DNA from: Aeromonas sp. RU39B
Lineage (GTDB): Bacteria; Pseudomonadota; Gammaproteobacteria; Enterobacterales; Aeromonadaceae
Length of the DNA stretch: 64,000 nucleotides
Direction: 5' to 3'
Assembly (NCBI RefSeq): GCF_900156095.1
Contig: NZ_FTMJ01000018.1
Location: 1-64,000 of the forward strand
In this document: positions 21,755-32,042 of the stretch, one piece after another
Numbering within the stretch: position 1 is the first letter of the stretch
Layout of the letters: the number at the start of each line of letters is the position of its first letter
Program-made: the position numbers and the translations under genes
The notes under the pieces: generated by a model
What the model was told of the DNA's origin: nothing
Database searches by the model: none
Seen by the model: the letters and a program-made list of their open reading frames with translations, nothing else

Positions 21755-22816
21755 ATGAAAAAGTTTCTTTTCATTATTGAGGATTTGTACGGTGGCGGGG
21801 CACAAAAGTCACTGATTAATACAGCAGAGGGACTTCGCCTTCGTGGGCATGATGTTACAGTATTTATTTTGCGTGATATTATTGAACATCGTTTACCTCC
21901 GATGCTTAAAGTAATCAATCTCTCCGTAGTTAATGCTTTGACTAAAGCAATATCTAATCCTTTGGTTGAGAAGTTGCAGGCGTGGAAAATCTCACGTCAG
22001 ATTAACAGGCTAAATCCTGATGTTATTTTGTCTTGCTCGTGTGACAAAATTACGAGACATCTGAGGCATCCCAACCTTTGGTTCTGGGTTAAAAGTAATA
22101 TGCTTGCCTCTCGGTATACCGAAGAAGCTAAAGAAAAAGCTAGAAAAAAATTATTGCGTTTCTATACCGGGAGAAAAGTTATTGGTTGCTCCCAAGGTGT
22201 TGTGGACGGACTTCTCAATGAAGTACATCTTCGACCTTCAGAGATTAGAGCCATATTTAATCCATATGAACGGGAAGGATTTTTACGGATGTCTGATGAG
22301 AAGGTATCTATTCCCGTTGGTGATTACTTGATTAGTGTCGGTACGTATGAATCTCGTAAGCGCCATGATAGGTTATTACGAGCCTATAAAATGAGTGGGG
22401 TATCAACGCCACTTGTTATTTTAGGGAAGGGGAAGCCCGGTGAGGAAGAGCGAATTCGAGAATATGTCAAAGAGTTAGAACTGGAAGAGAAGGTTATATT
22501 TCCTGGCTACCAGCTCAATCCTTATCCATTTATTCGTAACGCTAAAGCACTGATTCTTACCTCAGATGGGGAAGGGTTGCCTAGAGTGCTGATTGAGGCT
22601 TTGCTATTAGAAACGCCAGTTATCAGCGTTGATTGCCCCTCTGGACCGAAGGAAATCTTATCTGGATCATTAGCTGAATTTCTAGTGCCTTTAAATGATG
22701 AAGATGCATTAGCCCTTGCAATAAGAAAGATGGATGAACATCCGGTCAACGTCGAGGAGTCTCATTACAAGAAGTTCTTGAGCGAATCGGTCTTACCTCA
22801 GTTTGAAGCATTATAA
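21755..22816 (+). CDS. Glycosyltransferase family 4, end of LPS cluster
   Basis: A 353-residue GT-B transferase. The N-terminus IIEDLYGGGAQKSLINTAEG resembles the other GT4 enzymes here. Donor-side motifs are SVGTYESRKRHDRLLRAY and LTSDGEGLPRVLIEALLLET. It closes the AT-rich segment; a bidirectional terminator follows within 80 bases. Sugar specificity cannot be assigned. Confidence 0.85.
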   Translation: MKKFLFIIEDLYGGGAQKSLINTAEGLRLRGHDVTVFILRDIIEHRLPPMLKVINLSVVNALTKAISNPLVEKLQAWKISRQINRLNPDVILSCSCDKITRHLRHPNLWFWVKSNMLASRYTEEAKEKARKKLLRFYTGRKVIGCSQGVVDGLLNEVHLRPSEIRAIFNPYEREGFLRMSDEKVSIPVGDYLISVGTYESRKRHDRLLRAYKMSGVSTPLVILGKGKPGEEERIREYVKELELEEKVIFPGYQLNPYPFIRNAKALILTSDGEGLPRVLIEALLLETPVISVDCPSGPKEILSGSLAEFLVPLNDEDALALAIRKMDEHPVNVEESHYKKFLSESVLPQFEAL

Positions 22817-22870
22817 TAGTGGTGGGGTAATCCACCATTTTTAGGGGGAGGGATTACTCCCTGCCAATAA

Positions 22871-22895
22871 CAAAAGGGCCATAATGGCCCTTTTG
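22871..22895. terminator. Bidirectional terminator between the LPS cluster and the sulfatase-fold gene
   Basis: CAAAAGGGCC (22871-22880) pairs with GGCCCTTTTG (22886-22895) around an ATAAT loop. The stem ends in A and T tracts on each side, so it works in both directions for two convergent genes. Confidence 0.85.
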
Positions 22896-24875
22896 TTATT
22901 TTATTCCTTTTATCCTAGCGTTGATTTGCCAACGTAACAATTTTGGATAGCTGTCGATGGATTTGGCTTCTTGAGGCGTCTGCTGCAATGGTTGCTCGTT
23001 AAGAGTCAAAGATGAATTATGCCAAGCATATGCAATCTGTTTTCCAGTAAGAGGATACGCTCCATTCCTATCTATCCAAACTAACTCGTTATAGCCAAAG
23101 GCGCGTGCTGGGTCATCATCGACAGCTAGCATGTTACGTCCACCGAGGGCTTGGTAGGTTGTATCCGAGAGACTGAAGGTGTAAAGAGTGGGGAAGATAT
23201 CCTTGTGTGATCCAGCGCGGGTAGGATCAAAGCGCAGCGGTACGTGCTGCTGAATGGTTTTGGGCACGTAGAGGTAGAAAGGGACGGCACGATCGAGCAT
23301 CTGCTCAGCGGGATAGAAGGCGCGAACCCGGCGCATCTGGTGGTCGCCGGTGGCGGCTATCAGGGTCTTTTCACCCAATTCAGATGCCTTGATGTTGGCG
23401 ACAAAGCGGCCAAATGCATCGGCAGCATATTGATAAGTTCGCAGGATATTGAGCTGATCAATCTGCCCTTCTTCGGCGTGACGTTTCACCTCGTCGGTTA
23501 ATGCCACCGGACCCGGTTGATAGTGAGTGGGCACTACGTATGGCGGGTGATTGGTGACAGTGAGGATGCTAATAAAGGTTGGCTGGCTGGCCTCCTTGAG
23601 CAAGGTCTCCGCCAGACGGTAGGCATATTCATCCGGAACACCCCAGTCTGTCAGCTCCTTGGCTGATTGCGGGTAGCGCTTCATTAAGGCGTTTTGATCA
23701 AAGACTTCATCCACCCCTTGCACCGGTAGATAGTTGACCAGATTGCGCCACATCATGTTACCGGGCGAGATGAAAATTACCCGATATCCGGCCTTCTTAT
23801 ATACGTCAAACGGAATGCCGCTCAGTTTGACGGATTGCGCCGACGAGTGGCTGATGGTTTGCACCGGGCTGTGGAAGAACATGGCGGCCAGTGACGGCGC
23901 GGTACCATTACCTTCTGATACAAAACGACGGAATACAAAATCGCTGGCAAATGCCGGTCGCCAGGCGCCCAGCAGGTCATTGACTCCCGGCTGGTCAAAA
24001 ACCAGCATGTTGCTACCAAAGCTTTCCATCAGGTTCATCACAACATGGGGCTTATGCTCAGCCAGCCAGGGGTTACTCGGCGTGGTCACATCCAGCGATG
24101 TGAAACCCATCTGGGCCAGTAGCGCCTTGCCTTCCTCTGCGCTGACTTTGCTAAAGCTCACGTCATCACGGCGATCTTTTAGTGCCCAGTCGATGGCAAT
24201 CAAGCCATTAGGGGTCAGTTTATTGAGCACCGTCAGGTCGGATACTTGAGCATTGCCTCGGCGCAGCGGGAAGGTGCCAACACTGCCGCGCGCTGCGATC
24301 GCTACGACAGCGACAATCAGTAGTGTGGTGAGCAACAGACGCCATGATGGCCAGCGCCGGTCGGGCGAGCCAGCCAGCAGGCGCTTGGTGATAAAGCCCG
24401 ATACCAGAGCTGCTATCAGTGCTGCTAGCACCCCCTTCACCAACGGGTAGTCTTGCCACATGTTGGCTAATACGGCCTTGGTGTCATCATCCATCAGGCC
24501 GAAAGCGAACACGTCGATGTGGGTGTGATAGGTCTGATAATAAAAGAAATTACTGATGGCTACCGCTGCTACAGCAAACGCCAGTATGGCGAACAGAATC
24601 GGGACCATCTTCTGAAGCCAGCGCCATGATCTCTGGCTTGCAGCCAAGGGCAATGCCAGTACTAACCAGGGAGCCAGCGCCATCCCGCCAATGCGCAGGT
24701 CATAGCGCAGCCCAGTCGTCCACATGCGCAGCAGGTCGTCTTGTTTGCCTACCAGCTGGGCCTGCTCGACAAACGCGTGATACATGGCAAAGCGTGCCGA
24801 CATCAACAGTAATGTCAGCCAACCAAGTTGAAATAGCAGGGCGCGCAATAAAGGGCGAAGTCTGAGTTGATACAT
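22896..24875 (-). CDS. LTA-synthase-family membrane phosphotransferase (sulfatase fold)
   Basis: A 659-residue protein with about five N-terminal transmembrane segments and a large periplasmic alkaline-phosphatase-fold domain. Metal and nucleophile motifs are visible: MNLMESFGSNM, then SEGNGTAPSLAAMF with the predicted nucleophilic threonine, and ATGDHQMRR. This is the architecture of LtaS and of Gram-negative phosphoglycerol and phosphoethanolamine transferases. Since this is a Gram-negative next to an LPS cluster, it probably decorates LPS core, O-antigen or periplasmic glucan with glycerol phosphate or a similar group. The acceptor is not known. Confidence 0.8.
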   Translation of the reverse strand: MYQLRLRPLLRALLFQLGWLTLLLMSARFAMYHAFVEQAQLVGKQDDLLRMWTTGLRYDLRIGGMALAPWLVLALPLAASQRSWRWLQKMVPILFAILAFAVAAVAISNFFYYQTYHTHIDVFAFGLMDDDTKAVLANMWQDYPLVKGVLAALIAALVSGFITKRLLAGSPDRRWPSWRLLLTTLLIVAVVAIAARGSVGTFPLRRGNAQVSDLTVLNKLTPNGLIAIDWALKDRRDDVSFSKVSAEEGKALLAQMGFTSLDVTTPSNPWLAEHKPHVVMNLMESFGSNMLVFDQPGVNDLLGAWRPAFASDFVFRRFVSEGNGTAPSLAAMFFHSPVQTISHSSAQSVKLSGIPFDVYKKAGYRVIFISPGNMMWRNLVNYLPVQGVDEVFDQNALMKRYPQSAKELTDWGVPDEYAYRLAETLLKEASQPTFISILTVTNHPPYVVPTHYQPGPVALTDEVKRHAEEGQIDQLNILRTYQYAADAFGRFVANIKASELGEKTLIAATGDHQMRRVRAFYPAEQMLDRAVPFYLYVPKTIQQHVPLRFDPTRAGSHKDIFPTLYTFSLSDTTYQALGGRNMLAVDDDPARAFGYNELVWIDRNGAYPLTGKQIAYAWHNSSLTLNEQPLQQTPQEAKSIDSYPKLLRWQINARIKGIK

Positions 24876-24955
24876 GGCGTCCAGTGAGGGGCTTAAGCCA
24901 CAGAGTTGGAGAAGAGGCGGAATTGTAACCTAAGCACTCAAGGCTACCAATACAG

Positions 24956-24983
24956 GGGACAGCGACACGAGTCGCGGTATAAT
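24956..24983 (+). promoter_or_regulatory. Candidate sigma-70 promoter for tcdA
   Basis: A perfect TATAAT (24978-24983) has GGGACA 16 bases upstream, and tcdA starts 43 bases downstream. The -35 box is imperfect. Confidence 0.45.
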
Positions 24984-25026
24984 GCGCCGCCACGCCAGCA
25001 GGTCGTGATGCAGTAAGGTGAAGAGA

Positions 25027-25839
25027 ATGAATGCAGAGTATCAACAACGTTTCGGTGGTATTGCTCGCCTCTATGGTCAGGCGGCGCTGACGTCCTTTAG
25101 CCGCGCCCGGGTCTGTGTGATCGGCATTGGCGGGGTGGGCTCTTGGGCAGCCGAAGCGCTGGCCCGCTCCGGGATAGGCAGCATTACCCTGATCGACATG
25201 GACGATATCTGCATCACCAACTCCAACCGGCAGATTCATGCCTGGCAGGGGACGGTGGGGCGTCTCAAAACCGAGGTGATGGCCGAGCGTATCCGGCTGA
25301 TCAATCCAGATTGCCAAGTGCTTGAAGTGGATGATTTTGTCACCGCCGAGAATCTTGCCGAGCACATTCATGGCGAGTTTGATTACGTCATCGATGCCAT
25401 CGACTCGGTCAAGGCTAAGGTGGCGCTGATCGCGTTTTGCAAGCGACGTAAAATCCCGATTATTGTGGCGGGTGGTGCTGGTGGGCAGATGGACCCGACC
25501 CAAGTGCAGGTCGCCGATCTGGCCAAGACCATTCAGGATCCGCTGGCGGCCAAGGTGCGCAGTGATCTGCGCCGGTTGCACAACTTCAGCAAGAACCCGG
25601 CCCGCAAGTTTGGGGTTGAGTGCGTCTTCTCGACCGAGCAGCTGACCTATCCCGATGGCAGTGGTGGCACTTGTCAGGCTAAAGCCGCCAGCGATGGCAC
25701 CATGAAGATGGATTGTGCTTCGGGATTTGGAGCGGTGACGCCGGTGACGGCCACTTTTGGTTTTGTCGCCGTGGCGCGGGTGCTCAAAAAGATTGCCGAG
25801 CGCGGCGCACGTGCCGAGAAGAGTGTGGCCAGCGAATAA
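25027..25839 (+). CDS. tcdA: tRNA threonylcarbamoyladenosine dehydratase
   Basis: A 270-residue E1/MoeB-ThiF-like enzyme that uses ATP to cyclise t6A37 of ANN-decoding tRNAs to ct6A. The nucleotide motif VIGIGGVGSWAAEALARSG and the DMDDICITNSNRQ segment are characteristic of TcdA (CsdL/YgdL). The ATG at 25027 is preferred to a GTG three codons earlier. It faces csdE-csdA across a terminator. CsdA and CsdE are known to work with TcdA in ct6A formation, so the neighbourhood matches the function. Confidence 0.94.
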   Translation: MNAEYQQRFGGIARLYGQAALTSFSRARVCVIGIGGVGSWAAEALARSGIGSITLIDMDDICITNSNRQIHAWQGTVGRLKTEVMAERIRLINPDCQVLEVDDFVTAENLAEHIHGEFDYVIDAIDSVKAKVALIAFCKRRKIPIIVAGGAGGQMDPTQVQVADLAKTIQDPLAAKVRSDLRRLHNFSKNPARKFGVECVFSTEQLTYPDGSGGTCQAKAASDGTMKMDCASGFGAVTPVTATFGFVAVARVLKKIAERGARAEKSVASE

Positions 25840-25858
25840 GTGTGAGATCGCCGCACAA

Positions 25859-25883
25859 CAAGGCAGCCCCAGTGGCTGCCTTG
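25859..25883. terminator. Bidirectional terminator between tcdA and csdE
   Basis: A 10-bp stem CAAGGCAGCC / GGCTGCCTTG with a 5-base loop sits between the two convergent stops, and TCTGTTTT follows on the plus strand. Confidence 0.75.
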
Positions 25884-25889
25884 TCTGTT

Positions 25890-26315
25890 TTAGCTCACCC
25901 GCTCGTAGATGGCCTGGACAATGGCGCGCAGTCCGTTGCCACGGGAGGGGGAGAGGTGTTTTTCTAGCCCTAACTCGGCCAGATAGCCCTCCATATCGAA
26001 TGCGCGGATGGCTGCGCCGCTCTGATGGTTGAGGGCGGCCAGCACAATCACGATAAGACCACGCACGATGCGAGCATCCGAATCGCAGGCAAAATGCCAC
26101 AGCCCGTCTTGCTCACTGGCCAGCAGCCAGGCGGTACTTTCGCAGCCATGCAGCCGATGCTCTTCACTTTGCCACTTTGCAGGTAGCACGGGCAGTTGCT
26201 TGCCCAGCGTGATGATCAGGCGGTATTGATTCTCCCACCCTGTGGCGGCGGCAAAGGCATCGCGGATCGTCGCCGCAGTGGTTTCAGCGCCAATGGCGGT
26301 ATAGTCGGCCAGCAT
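25890..26315 (-). CDS. csdE: Cysteine desulfurase sulfur acceptor CsdE
   Basis: A 141-residue SufE-like sulfur acceptor. The persulfide-carrying cysteine is C58 in HRLHGCESTAW. It takes sulfur from CsdA and hands it on. The start overlaps the csdA stop by one base (TGATG), so the two are translated together in about equal amounts. Confidence 0.93.
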   Translation of the reverse strand: MLADYTAIGAETTAATIRDAFAAATGWENQYRLIITLGKQLPVLPAKWQSEEHRLHGCESTAWLLASEQDGLWHFACDSDARIVRGLIVIVLAALNHQSGAAIRAFDMEGYLAELGLEKHLSPSRGNGLRAIVQAIYERVS

Positions 26316-27541
26316 CAGAAAAAGTCCTCCAGTTTGCCGATGGCAGTGATCAGGGCGTCTACATCCTGTTGGCTTGAGTAACAGGCCAGCGATGCCCGAA
26401 TAGTGCCTTTAAGTCCCAAACTCTCCATCAGCGGCATGGCGCAGTGGTGACCAACGCGCACCGCTACCCCCTGCATATCGAGCAGCGTGCCGGCATCTTG
26501 CGGGTGAATGTCAGCGAGTAGAAACGAGACAGCGCCAAGGCGCTGGGCAGGATTGCCGACCAGATTCACACCGGGCAGGGCTTGTAGCTGCTCCGCCAGA
26601 TAGCGGGTGAGTGCTTGCTCATGGGCCAGCAGTGCTTGGCGATCCTGCGCTTGCAGAAAATCGATGGCGGCGGCCAAGCCGATCGCGCCAGCCATATGGG
26701 GCGTGCCAGCTTCGAATTTGAACGGCAGTTGATTGAAGGTGGTGCCGGCAAAGCTCACCCGCTCAATCATCTCGCCACCACCTTGCCAGGGCGGCATCTT
26801 TTCCAGCAGTTCCCGGCGCCCCCACAATACGCCGATGCCAGTCGGGCCATACATCTTGTGGCCAGAAAAGGCATAAAAATCGCAGCCAATCAGCTGCACG
26901 TCGATGGGCAGGTGCGCCGCCGCCTGAGCACCATCGATCAGCACCAGTGCTCCTGCCGCCTTGGCCAAACGGGTCAGCTCTGCCACCGGGTTGACGGTAC
27001 CGAGCGCATTGGAAACATGACCCACGGCCACCAGTCGGGTGCGTGGGCCAAGCAGCGCCTGGTAGGCGGCCAGATCAATGTCGCCGCTGGCGTTGAGCGG
27101 AATGGGTCGCACGATGGCGCCGCACCGCTCGGCGGCCAGTTGCCACGGCACGATATTGGCGTGGTGCTCCAGCGTGCTGACCAATATTTCGTCACCCGCT
27201 TGCAGGCTGTCTCCCCAACTGGCGGCCACCAGATTGATGGACTCGGTGGTGCCGCGGGTCCAGATCACCTCGCTCGGATCGCCTGCGTTGATAAAGCGGG
27301 CGACAGTGCTGCGCGCCGCTTCAAAGGCGGCGGTGGCGCGAGCGCTCAAGGCATGGGATGCGCGGTGGACATTGGCGTTGTCATTGCGGTAGAAGTGCTC
27401 CATCGCCTGCAGCACGGCCAGCGGTTTCTGGGTCGTGGCCGCATTGTCCAGATAGATGAGTGGCTGGCCATTGACCTGCTGATGCAGGGCTGGAAACTGT
27501 TCCCGCAAAGTGGGGACAAGTTCGGACATACTGACAGTCAT
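26315..27541 (-). CDS. csdA: Cysteine desulfurase CsdA
   Basis: A 408-residue PLP-dependent group II cysteine desulfurase. The Schiff-base lysine lies in [17 protein letters not shown], and the active-site cysteine in [10 protein letters not shown]. The cofactor loop [12 protein letters not shown] is near the N-terminus. The family length supports a start at 27541 or at the ATG four codons on; the reading frame is open for 20 more codons upstream but without family likeness. It is divergent from rep and coupled to csdE. Confidence 0.93.
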   Translation of the reverse strand: MTVSMSELVPTLREQFPALHQQVNGQPLIYLDNAATTQKPLAVLQAMEHFYRNDNANVHRASHALSARATAAFEAARSTVARFINAGDPSEVIWTRGTTESINLVAASWGDSLQAGDEILVSTLEHHANIVPWQLAAERCGAIVRPIPLNASGDIDLAAYQALLGPRTRLVAVGHVSNALGTVNPVAELTRLAKAAGALVLIDGAQAAAHLPIDVQLIGCDFYAFSGHKMYGPTGIGVLWGRRELLEKMPPWQGGGEMIERVSFAGTTFNQLPFKFEAGTPHMAGAIGLAAAIDFLQAQDRQALLAHEQALTRYLAEQLQALPGVNLVGNPAQRLGAVSFLLADIHPQDAGTLLDMQGVAVRVGHHCAMPLMESLGLKGTIRASLACYSSQQDVDALITAIGKLEDFF

Positions 27542-27670
27542 GGCAGGTTCACCGCGAGGAAAAGGGGGCAACATGATCCTGAAAATAGCCGCAAAGCACA
27601 AGGTTGTAGCGGGAAAGCGGGGAAAGCTTTCTGCTACAATCCTGCCCCTGCTTGCCAGACGGAGTCCCTC

Positions 27671-29686
27671 ATGAAGCTCAACCCCAATCAGAATGAAGCG
27701 GTCAAGTACGTATCCGGCCCCTGCCTGGTGTTGGCGGGAGCCGGCTCGGGCAAGACCCGCGTAATTACCAACAAGATTGCCTATTTAGTGCAGCAGTGCG
27801 GCTATAACGCCCGCAATATCGCAGCGGTGACCTTTACCAACAAGGCAGCCCGCGAGATGAAAGAGCGGGTGGGCCAGACATTGGGGCGCAAAGAGGCGCG
27901 CGGCTTGATGGTATCGACCTTCCACACGCTGGGGCTCGATATCATCCGGCGCGAGCACAAGATCCTCAATCTCAAGGCCAACTTCTCGCTGTTTGATGAC
28001 ACCGACCAGCTGGCCCTGCTCAAAGAGCTGACCGACCCCGAGCTGCAAGGGGACAAAGACCAGCTCTCGGCGTTGATGAGCAGTATCTCGAATTGGAAGA
28101 ACGATCTTATTCTGCCGGCGCGGGCGATGCGTATCGCCAAGGGGCAGGATGAAGTGCTGCATGCCCAGCTCTACGAGCGCTATCACCGCCAGATGGTGGC
28201 CTATAACGCCCTCGATTTTGATGATTTGATCCTGATGCCGACCCTGCTGATCAAGCTCAACGACGAGGTGCGCACTCGCTGGCAGAACAAGATCCGCTAT
28301 CTGCTGGTGGACGAGTATCAGGATACCAACACCAGCCAGTACGAGATGGTCAAACAGCTGGTGGGCGAGCGGGCCCGCTTTACCGTGGTGGGGGACGACG
28401 ACCAGTCGATCTACTCCTGGCGTGGCGCCAAGCCACAGAATCTGGTGTTGCTTGGACAGGATTTTCCGAACTTGCGTCTTATCAAGCTCGAGCAGAACTA
28501 CCGCTCCAAGGGACGCATCTTGAAGTGCGCCAACATCCTGATCGCCAACAACCCGCACGTTTATGACAAGGCGCTGTTCTCCGAACTCGATTACGGGGTG
28601 CCGGTGCGGGTGCTGTTTGCCAAGAACGAAGAGCACGAGGCGGAGCGAATTGCGGCTGAGCTGATGGGCCACAAGTTTATGAATCGCACTCGCTTTAAGG
28701 ATTACGCCATCCTCTATCGCGGCAACCACCAGTCGCGCATCTTCGAAAAGGCGCTGATGCAAAACCGGATTCCCTATCGCATTTCCGGCGGCACCTCCTT
28801 TTTTTCGCGCACCGAGATCAAGGACATCATGGCCTACCTGAAACTGCTGGTGAACCCGGACGAGGACACCGCGTTTTTGCGAGTGGTGAATCTGCCGCGG
28901 CGCGAAATTGGCCCCACCACGCTGGAAAAGCTCGGCGAGTATGCCAATAACCGCAGTAAGAGTCTGTTTGCCGCCAGCTTTGAGCTGGGGCTTGAGCAGA
29001 CACTCTCCGGCCGTGGGTTGCATGCCTTGCGCGGTTTTACCGAGTGGCTGGTGCGTCTGGGCGACAACGCCGCCCGTGGCAATCCGGTCGAGGCAGTGCG
29101 CGATATGATCAAGGATATCCACTACGAAGAGTGGCTCTACGAGAGCTCACCGAGCCCGCGTGCCGCCGAAATGCGGATGCAGAACGTCTCGACCCTGTAT
29201 CGCTGGATCACCGAGATGCTGGAAGGGGACGACGTCGATGAGCCGATGACCCTGCCACAGGTGGTCAGCCGGTTGACCCTGCGCGAGATGATGGAGCGCA
29301 ACGAGGGCGATGATGACACCGATCAGGTGCAGCTGATGACCCTGCACGCCTCGAAGGGGCTGGAGTTTCCCTACGTCTTTATGGTGGGGATGGAGGAGGG
29401 CTTGCTGCCGCACCAGACCAGTATCGATGAGGATAATGTGGAGGAGGAGCGGCGGCTGGCCTATGTGGGGATTACCCGTGCCCAGACCGAACTCACCTTT
29501 ACCCTCTGTCGTGAGCGGCGCCAATTTGGCGAGACGGTGCGCCCCGAACCGAGCCGCTTCCTGCTTGAGCTGCCACAAGACGACCTGATGTGGGAGAACC
29601 AGAAGACGGTGACGGCCGAAGAGCGTCAGCAGAAAGGGCAGACCGCGGTGGCTAATCTGCGCTCTCTGTTTAATAAGGAGTCGTAG
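27671..29686 (+). CDS. rep: ATP-dependent DNA helicase Rep
   Basis: A 671-residue superfamily 1A helicase (E. coli Rep has 673). Walker A is [12 protein letters not shown], motif [10 protein letters not shown], motif [15 protein letters not shown] and motif [13 protein letters not shown]. Rep is a 3'-5' helicase that clears protein blocks ahead of replication forks. The frame is open far upstream through antisense csdA, but the true N-terminus [11 protein letters not shown] starts at 27671. A possible -10 (TACAAT) lies at 27635. Its stop is only 4 bases from the convergent GGDEF-EAL gene. Confidence 0.97.
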   Translation: MKLNPNQNEAVKYVSGPCLVLAGAGSGKTRVITNKIAYLVQQCGYNARNIAAVTFTNKAAREMKERVGQTLGRKEARGLMVSTFHTLGLDIIRREHKILNLKANFSLFDDTDQLALLKELTDPELQGDKDQLSALMSSISNWKNDLILPARAMRIAKGQDEVLHAQLYERYHRQMVAYNALDFDDLILMPTLLIKLNDEVRTRWQNKIRYLLVDEYQDTNTSQYEMVKQLVGERARFTVVGDDDQSIYSWRGAKPQNLVLLGQDFPNLRLIKLEQNYRSKGRILKCANILIANNPHVYDKALFSELDYGVPVRVLFAKNEEHEAERIAAELMGHKFMNRTRFKDYAILYRGNHQSRIFEKALMQNRIPYRISGGTSFFSRTEIKDIMAYLKLLVNPDEDTAFLRVVNLPRREIGPTTLEKLGEYANNRSKSLFAASFELGLEQTLSGRGLHALRGFTEWLVRLGDNAARGNPVEAVRDMIKDIHYEEWLYESSPSPRAAEMRMQNVSTLYRWITEMLEGDDVDEPMTLPQVVSRLTLREMMERNEGDDDTDQVQLMTLHASKGLEFPYVFMVGMEEGLLPHQTSIDEDNVEEERRLAYVGITRAQTELTFTLCRERRQFGETVRPEPSRFLLELPQDDLMWENQKTVTAEERQQKGQTAVANLRSLFNKES

Positions 29687-29690
29687 CGCC

Positions 29691-31967
29691 TTAATGAGCG
29701 GGTAGGTTGAGCGGGCGGCCCAACAGCGGAAGTATGTCCTCACCCGGCATGGGAGAAGCAATAAAGCGCCCCTGCCCAAATTCGCAGCCCAGCTCGAGCA
29801 ACTTCTCATATTCGGGTTGGGTTTCTATCCCCTCGACAATCAGCAGCAAACCGAGATCGCGGCTGATATCGCGCATGGCCCGGATCAGCGCTAAATCGCG
29901 TGGCGACTGCAACATGCGGTGGGTAAAGCTGTCGTCCACCTTGATGTAGTCCACCGGGTAGTGAAACAGGGCGTTGAGGGACGAAAAACCGGAGCCGAAA
30001 TCATCCAGACACACCTGCAGGCCACCGGCTCTGAGCTCATCGAGCCGGGCTATCATATTGCCCTCCTGGCGTGACAACTCCCGCTCGTTAAATTCAAACA
30101 CCAGATAGCGCGGGTCGATGCCGTACTGCTGGATGCACTCCAGCAGTTCACCGAGCAAGGTCCGGCTCATCAGATGGCGACCCGAGAGATTGAGCGATAC
30201 CTTCAGATGGCAATCGCCCAGCTGCGCCAGCCATTGGCTCAGTTGCTGGCAGGTTTGGCGCAGGATCTGCCGATCCAGCTCGACGATGAGACCACACTGC
30301 TTGGCCAGCGGAATAAAATCGAACGCATCACGAATGACCCCATCCGGCGTGATCCAGCGCGCCATCACTTCAAGTCCGGTCAGGCGGCTGTCTTTGAGAC
30401 GAATCACCGGCTGGAAGTAAGGCTGGATCTGCCCCGCATCGAGCGCCTGGCGCAGGGCTTGCTCCGGCGAGAGCCAGCCCGGCTCATGGCTGGCTGTCGC
30501 ATAGAACACGTTGCGATTGCGACCCGCCCGCTTGGCCTGATACATGGCGAGATCCGCCTGATGCAGCAACTGGCTGATATCGCTGATGGCCGGGGTCATG
30601 GTCGCTACCCCGATGCTGAATTCGATCTGCAGCTCATGATCCCCGAGCAGGCAGGGCTCAGAGTGCAGGGTTTCGATCCGATCCAGGATCTGCCGGATCC
30701 GGCTGTTGTCAGCACAATCATCCAGATAAATGACAAACTCGTCGCCGCCGAGCCGCGCCACCATGTCGTTTTGTCGCACGCTGCTTTGCAGGCGCTGACC
30801 TATCTGCCTGAGTAGCTGATCCCCTGCCATATGACCCAATGTGTCGTTGATCTCTTTGAAGTGATCCACATCGACAAACAGCAGGGTAAACGGTTGGTCT
30901 GGATGGCGGCGATAATGTTTGATGGCCTGATCCAGCCGGCTCATCAGCTGGGCCCGATTTGGCAGCTGGGTCAGCGGATCGTGCAGAGCATCGAACTGCA
31001 GGCGACGCTCCTGCTCCTGATGTTGTTTGAGCTGTTTTTGCAACTTCTGGTTGGTCTGCTGCAGTTGCAGCAGTTGCTGATCGAAGCGGTCATCCCGGGT
31101 CAGCTGGGTGCGGATGAACTGCAACTCCATCACCATGGCCAGCTGACTGGTGAGAAAGTCCAGCAACAGGCGCTCGTCCGGTCCGAATGGAGAGCGTGAG
31201 GCCAAGAGCAGATGGCCAAGATAGTGGTGCTGTTGATAGAGCGGCGCGCTACTCCAGTAGCAGTCATCCTGGCGGGTTTCGACCGGATGGCGGTCGTGGC
31301 AGAGGCTGGCCAGCTGCTCGAGGGCATGGTGCGCTTGCTGCGGATAAACCAGCCGGGTACTTGTCGGCTCTTTGTATAAAACCAGCAACTCCTGCACGTT
31401 AAGGGTAAAGCGGGCGGCGGAGTCGAGCTGGGCATAAAAGCTGTCAACTGGCAGGCTGCCGGCGAGGCGAATGACCCGGCGCAGACTATCAATTTTCTGT
31501 TGCCAAGCCGGCTGGTGGCGCAGCAAAGGGGATATATCCCGTCCGAGACGGGCGCCGCGCTGGGTTTCTCCCAATCGGATTGCCAAACACTCCAGCAGCA
31601 GTTGCAAGGTCGGCTGATCCGTTGCGGTCTGCGCCAGTAACCCCAGCACCGGCTCGCCTGCCACCGGCAGATAGCACCAGCCGTCACTGGCTGGCAATCG
31701 CTGCAGTTCATCAAGCAGGGCTACTGGATGGCTTTTGATCTGCGCTTGCCAGGTGGTGGGCAGTGCATGCTGATAGAGCCAGCTCACACCTGCTGCACTC
31801 TGGCCCAACACGGCAAACAGGCTGATGGGCACGAATTGCATCAGCTGTTGATGTAAATGGTGGCATGACTCATAAGTGGGCTGGCCGGGCGCAGAAAAGC
31901 TGGCAAGCAGGGATGCCAGTTCTGACAAAGATGGTGTGAGTGCGCGATCCGGATATGTATTCACCAT
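29691..31967 (-). CDS. GGDEF-EAL protein with N-terminal GAF-like region
   Basis: A 758-residue cytoplasmic protein with no obvious membrane segments. Residues 1-290 look like a GAF-type sensor. A glutamine-rich coiled-coil linker (about 295-325) leads to a GGDEF domain with an intact ARLGGDEFVIYL at about residue 406. An EAL-type domain follows from about 533. There the signature reads EVM, and NLS, the downstream glutamate, DDFGSGFSS, IKVDDSF and VEGIET are retained, so phosphodiesterase activity is plausible. It may make or break cyclic-di-GMP; which dominates is unknown. Confidence 0.88.
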   Translation of the reverse strand: MVNTYPDRALTPSLSELASLLASFSAPGQPTYESCHHLHQQLMQFVPISLFAVLGQSAAGVSWLYQHALPTTWQAQIKSHPVALLDELQRLPASDGWCYLPVAGEPVLGLLAQTATDQPTLQLLLECLAIRLGETQRGARLGRDISPLLRHQPAWQQKIDSLRRVIRLAGSLPVDSFYAQLDSAARFTLNVQELLVLYKEPTSTRLVYPQQAHHALEQLASLCHDRHPVETRQDDCYWSSAPLYQQHHYLGHLLLASRSPFGPDERLLLDFLTSQLAMVMELQFIRTQLTRDDRFDQQLLQLQQTNQKLQKQLKQHQEQERRLQFDALHDPLTQLPNRAQLMSRLDQAIKHYRRHPDQPFTLLFVDVDHFKEINDTLGHMAGDQLLRQIGQRLQSSVRQNDMVARLGGDEFVIYLDDCADNSRIRQILDRIETLHSEPCLLGDHELQIEFSIGVATMTPAISDISQLLHQADLAMYQAKRAGRNRNVFYATASHEPGWLSPEQALRQALDAGQIQPYFQPVIRLKDSRLTGLEVMARWITPDGVIRDAFDFIPLAKQCGLIVELDRQILRQTCQQLSQWLAQLGDCHLKVSLNLSGRHLMSRTLLGELLECIQQYGIDPRYLVFEFNERELSRQEGNMIARLDELRAGGLQVCLDDFGSGFSSLNALFHYPVDYIKVDDSFTHRMLQSPRDLALIRAMRDISRDLGLLLIVEGIETQPEYEKLLELGCEFGQGRFIASPMPGEDILPLLGRPLNLPAH

Positions 31968-32042
31968 GGCTGGAGACCTCGGAAAGCCAAGATCACTATC
32001 TTGCTCTGCCAGCCCGGTGAAGGCAATTTGCTCAGAACGTGG

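Noticed and set aside
24700-26100. 466-codon antisense frame spanning tcdA and flanking spacers.
   Set aside because: It crosses tcdA and a terminator and gives no meaningful protein.
26615-27670. In-frame extension of rep by 352 codons.
   Set aside because: The extension runs antisense through csdA and does not resemble helicase sequence; the Rep N-terminus starts at 27671.
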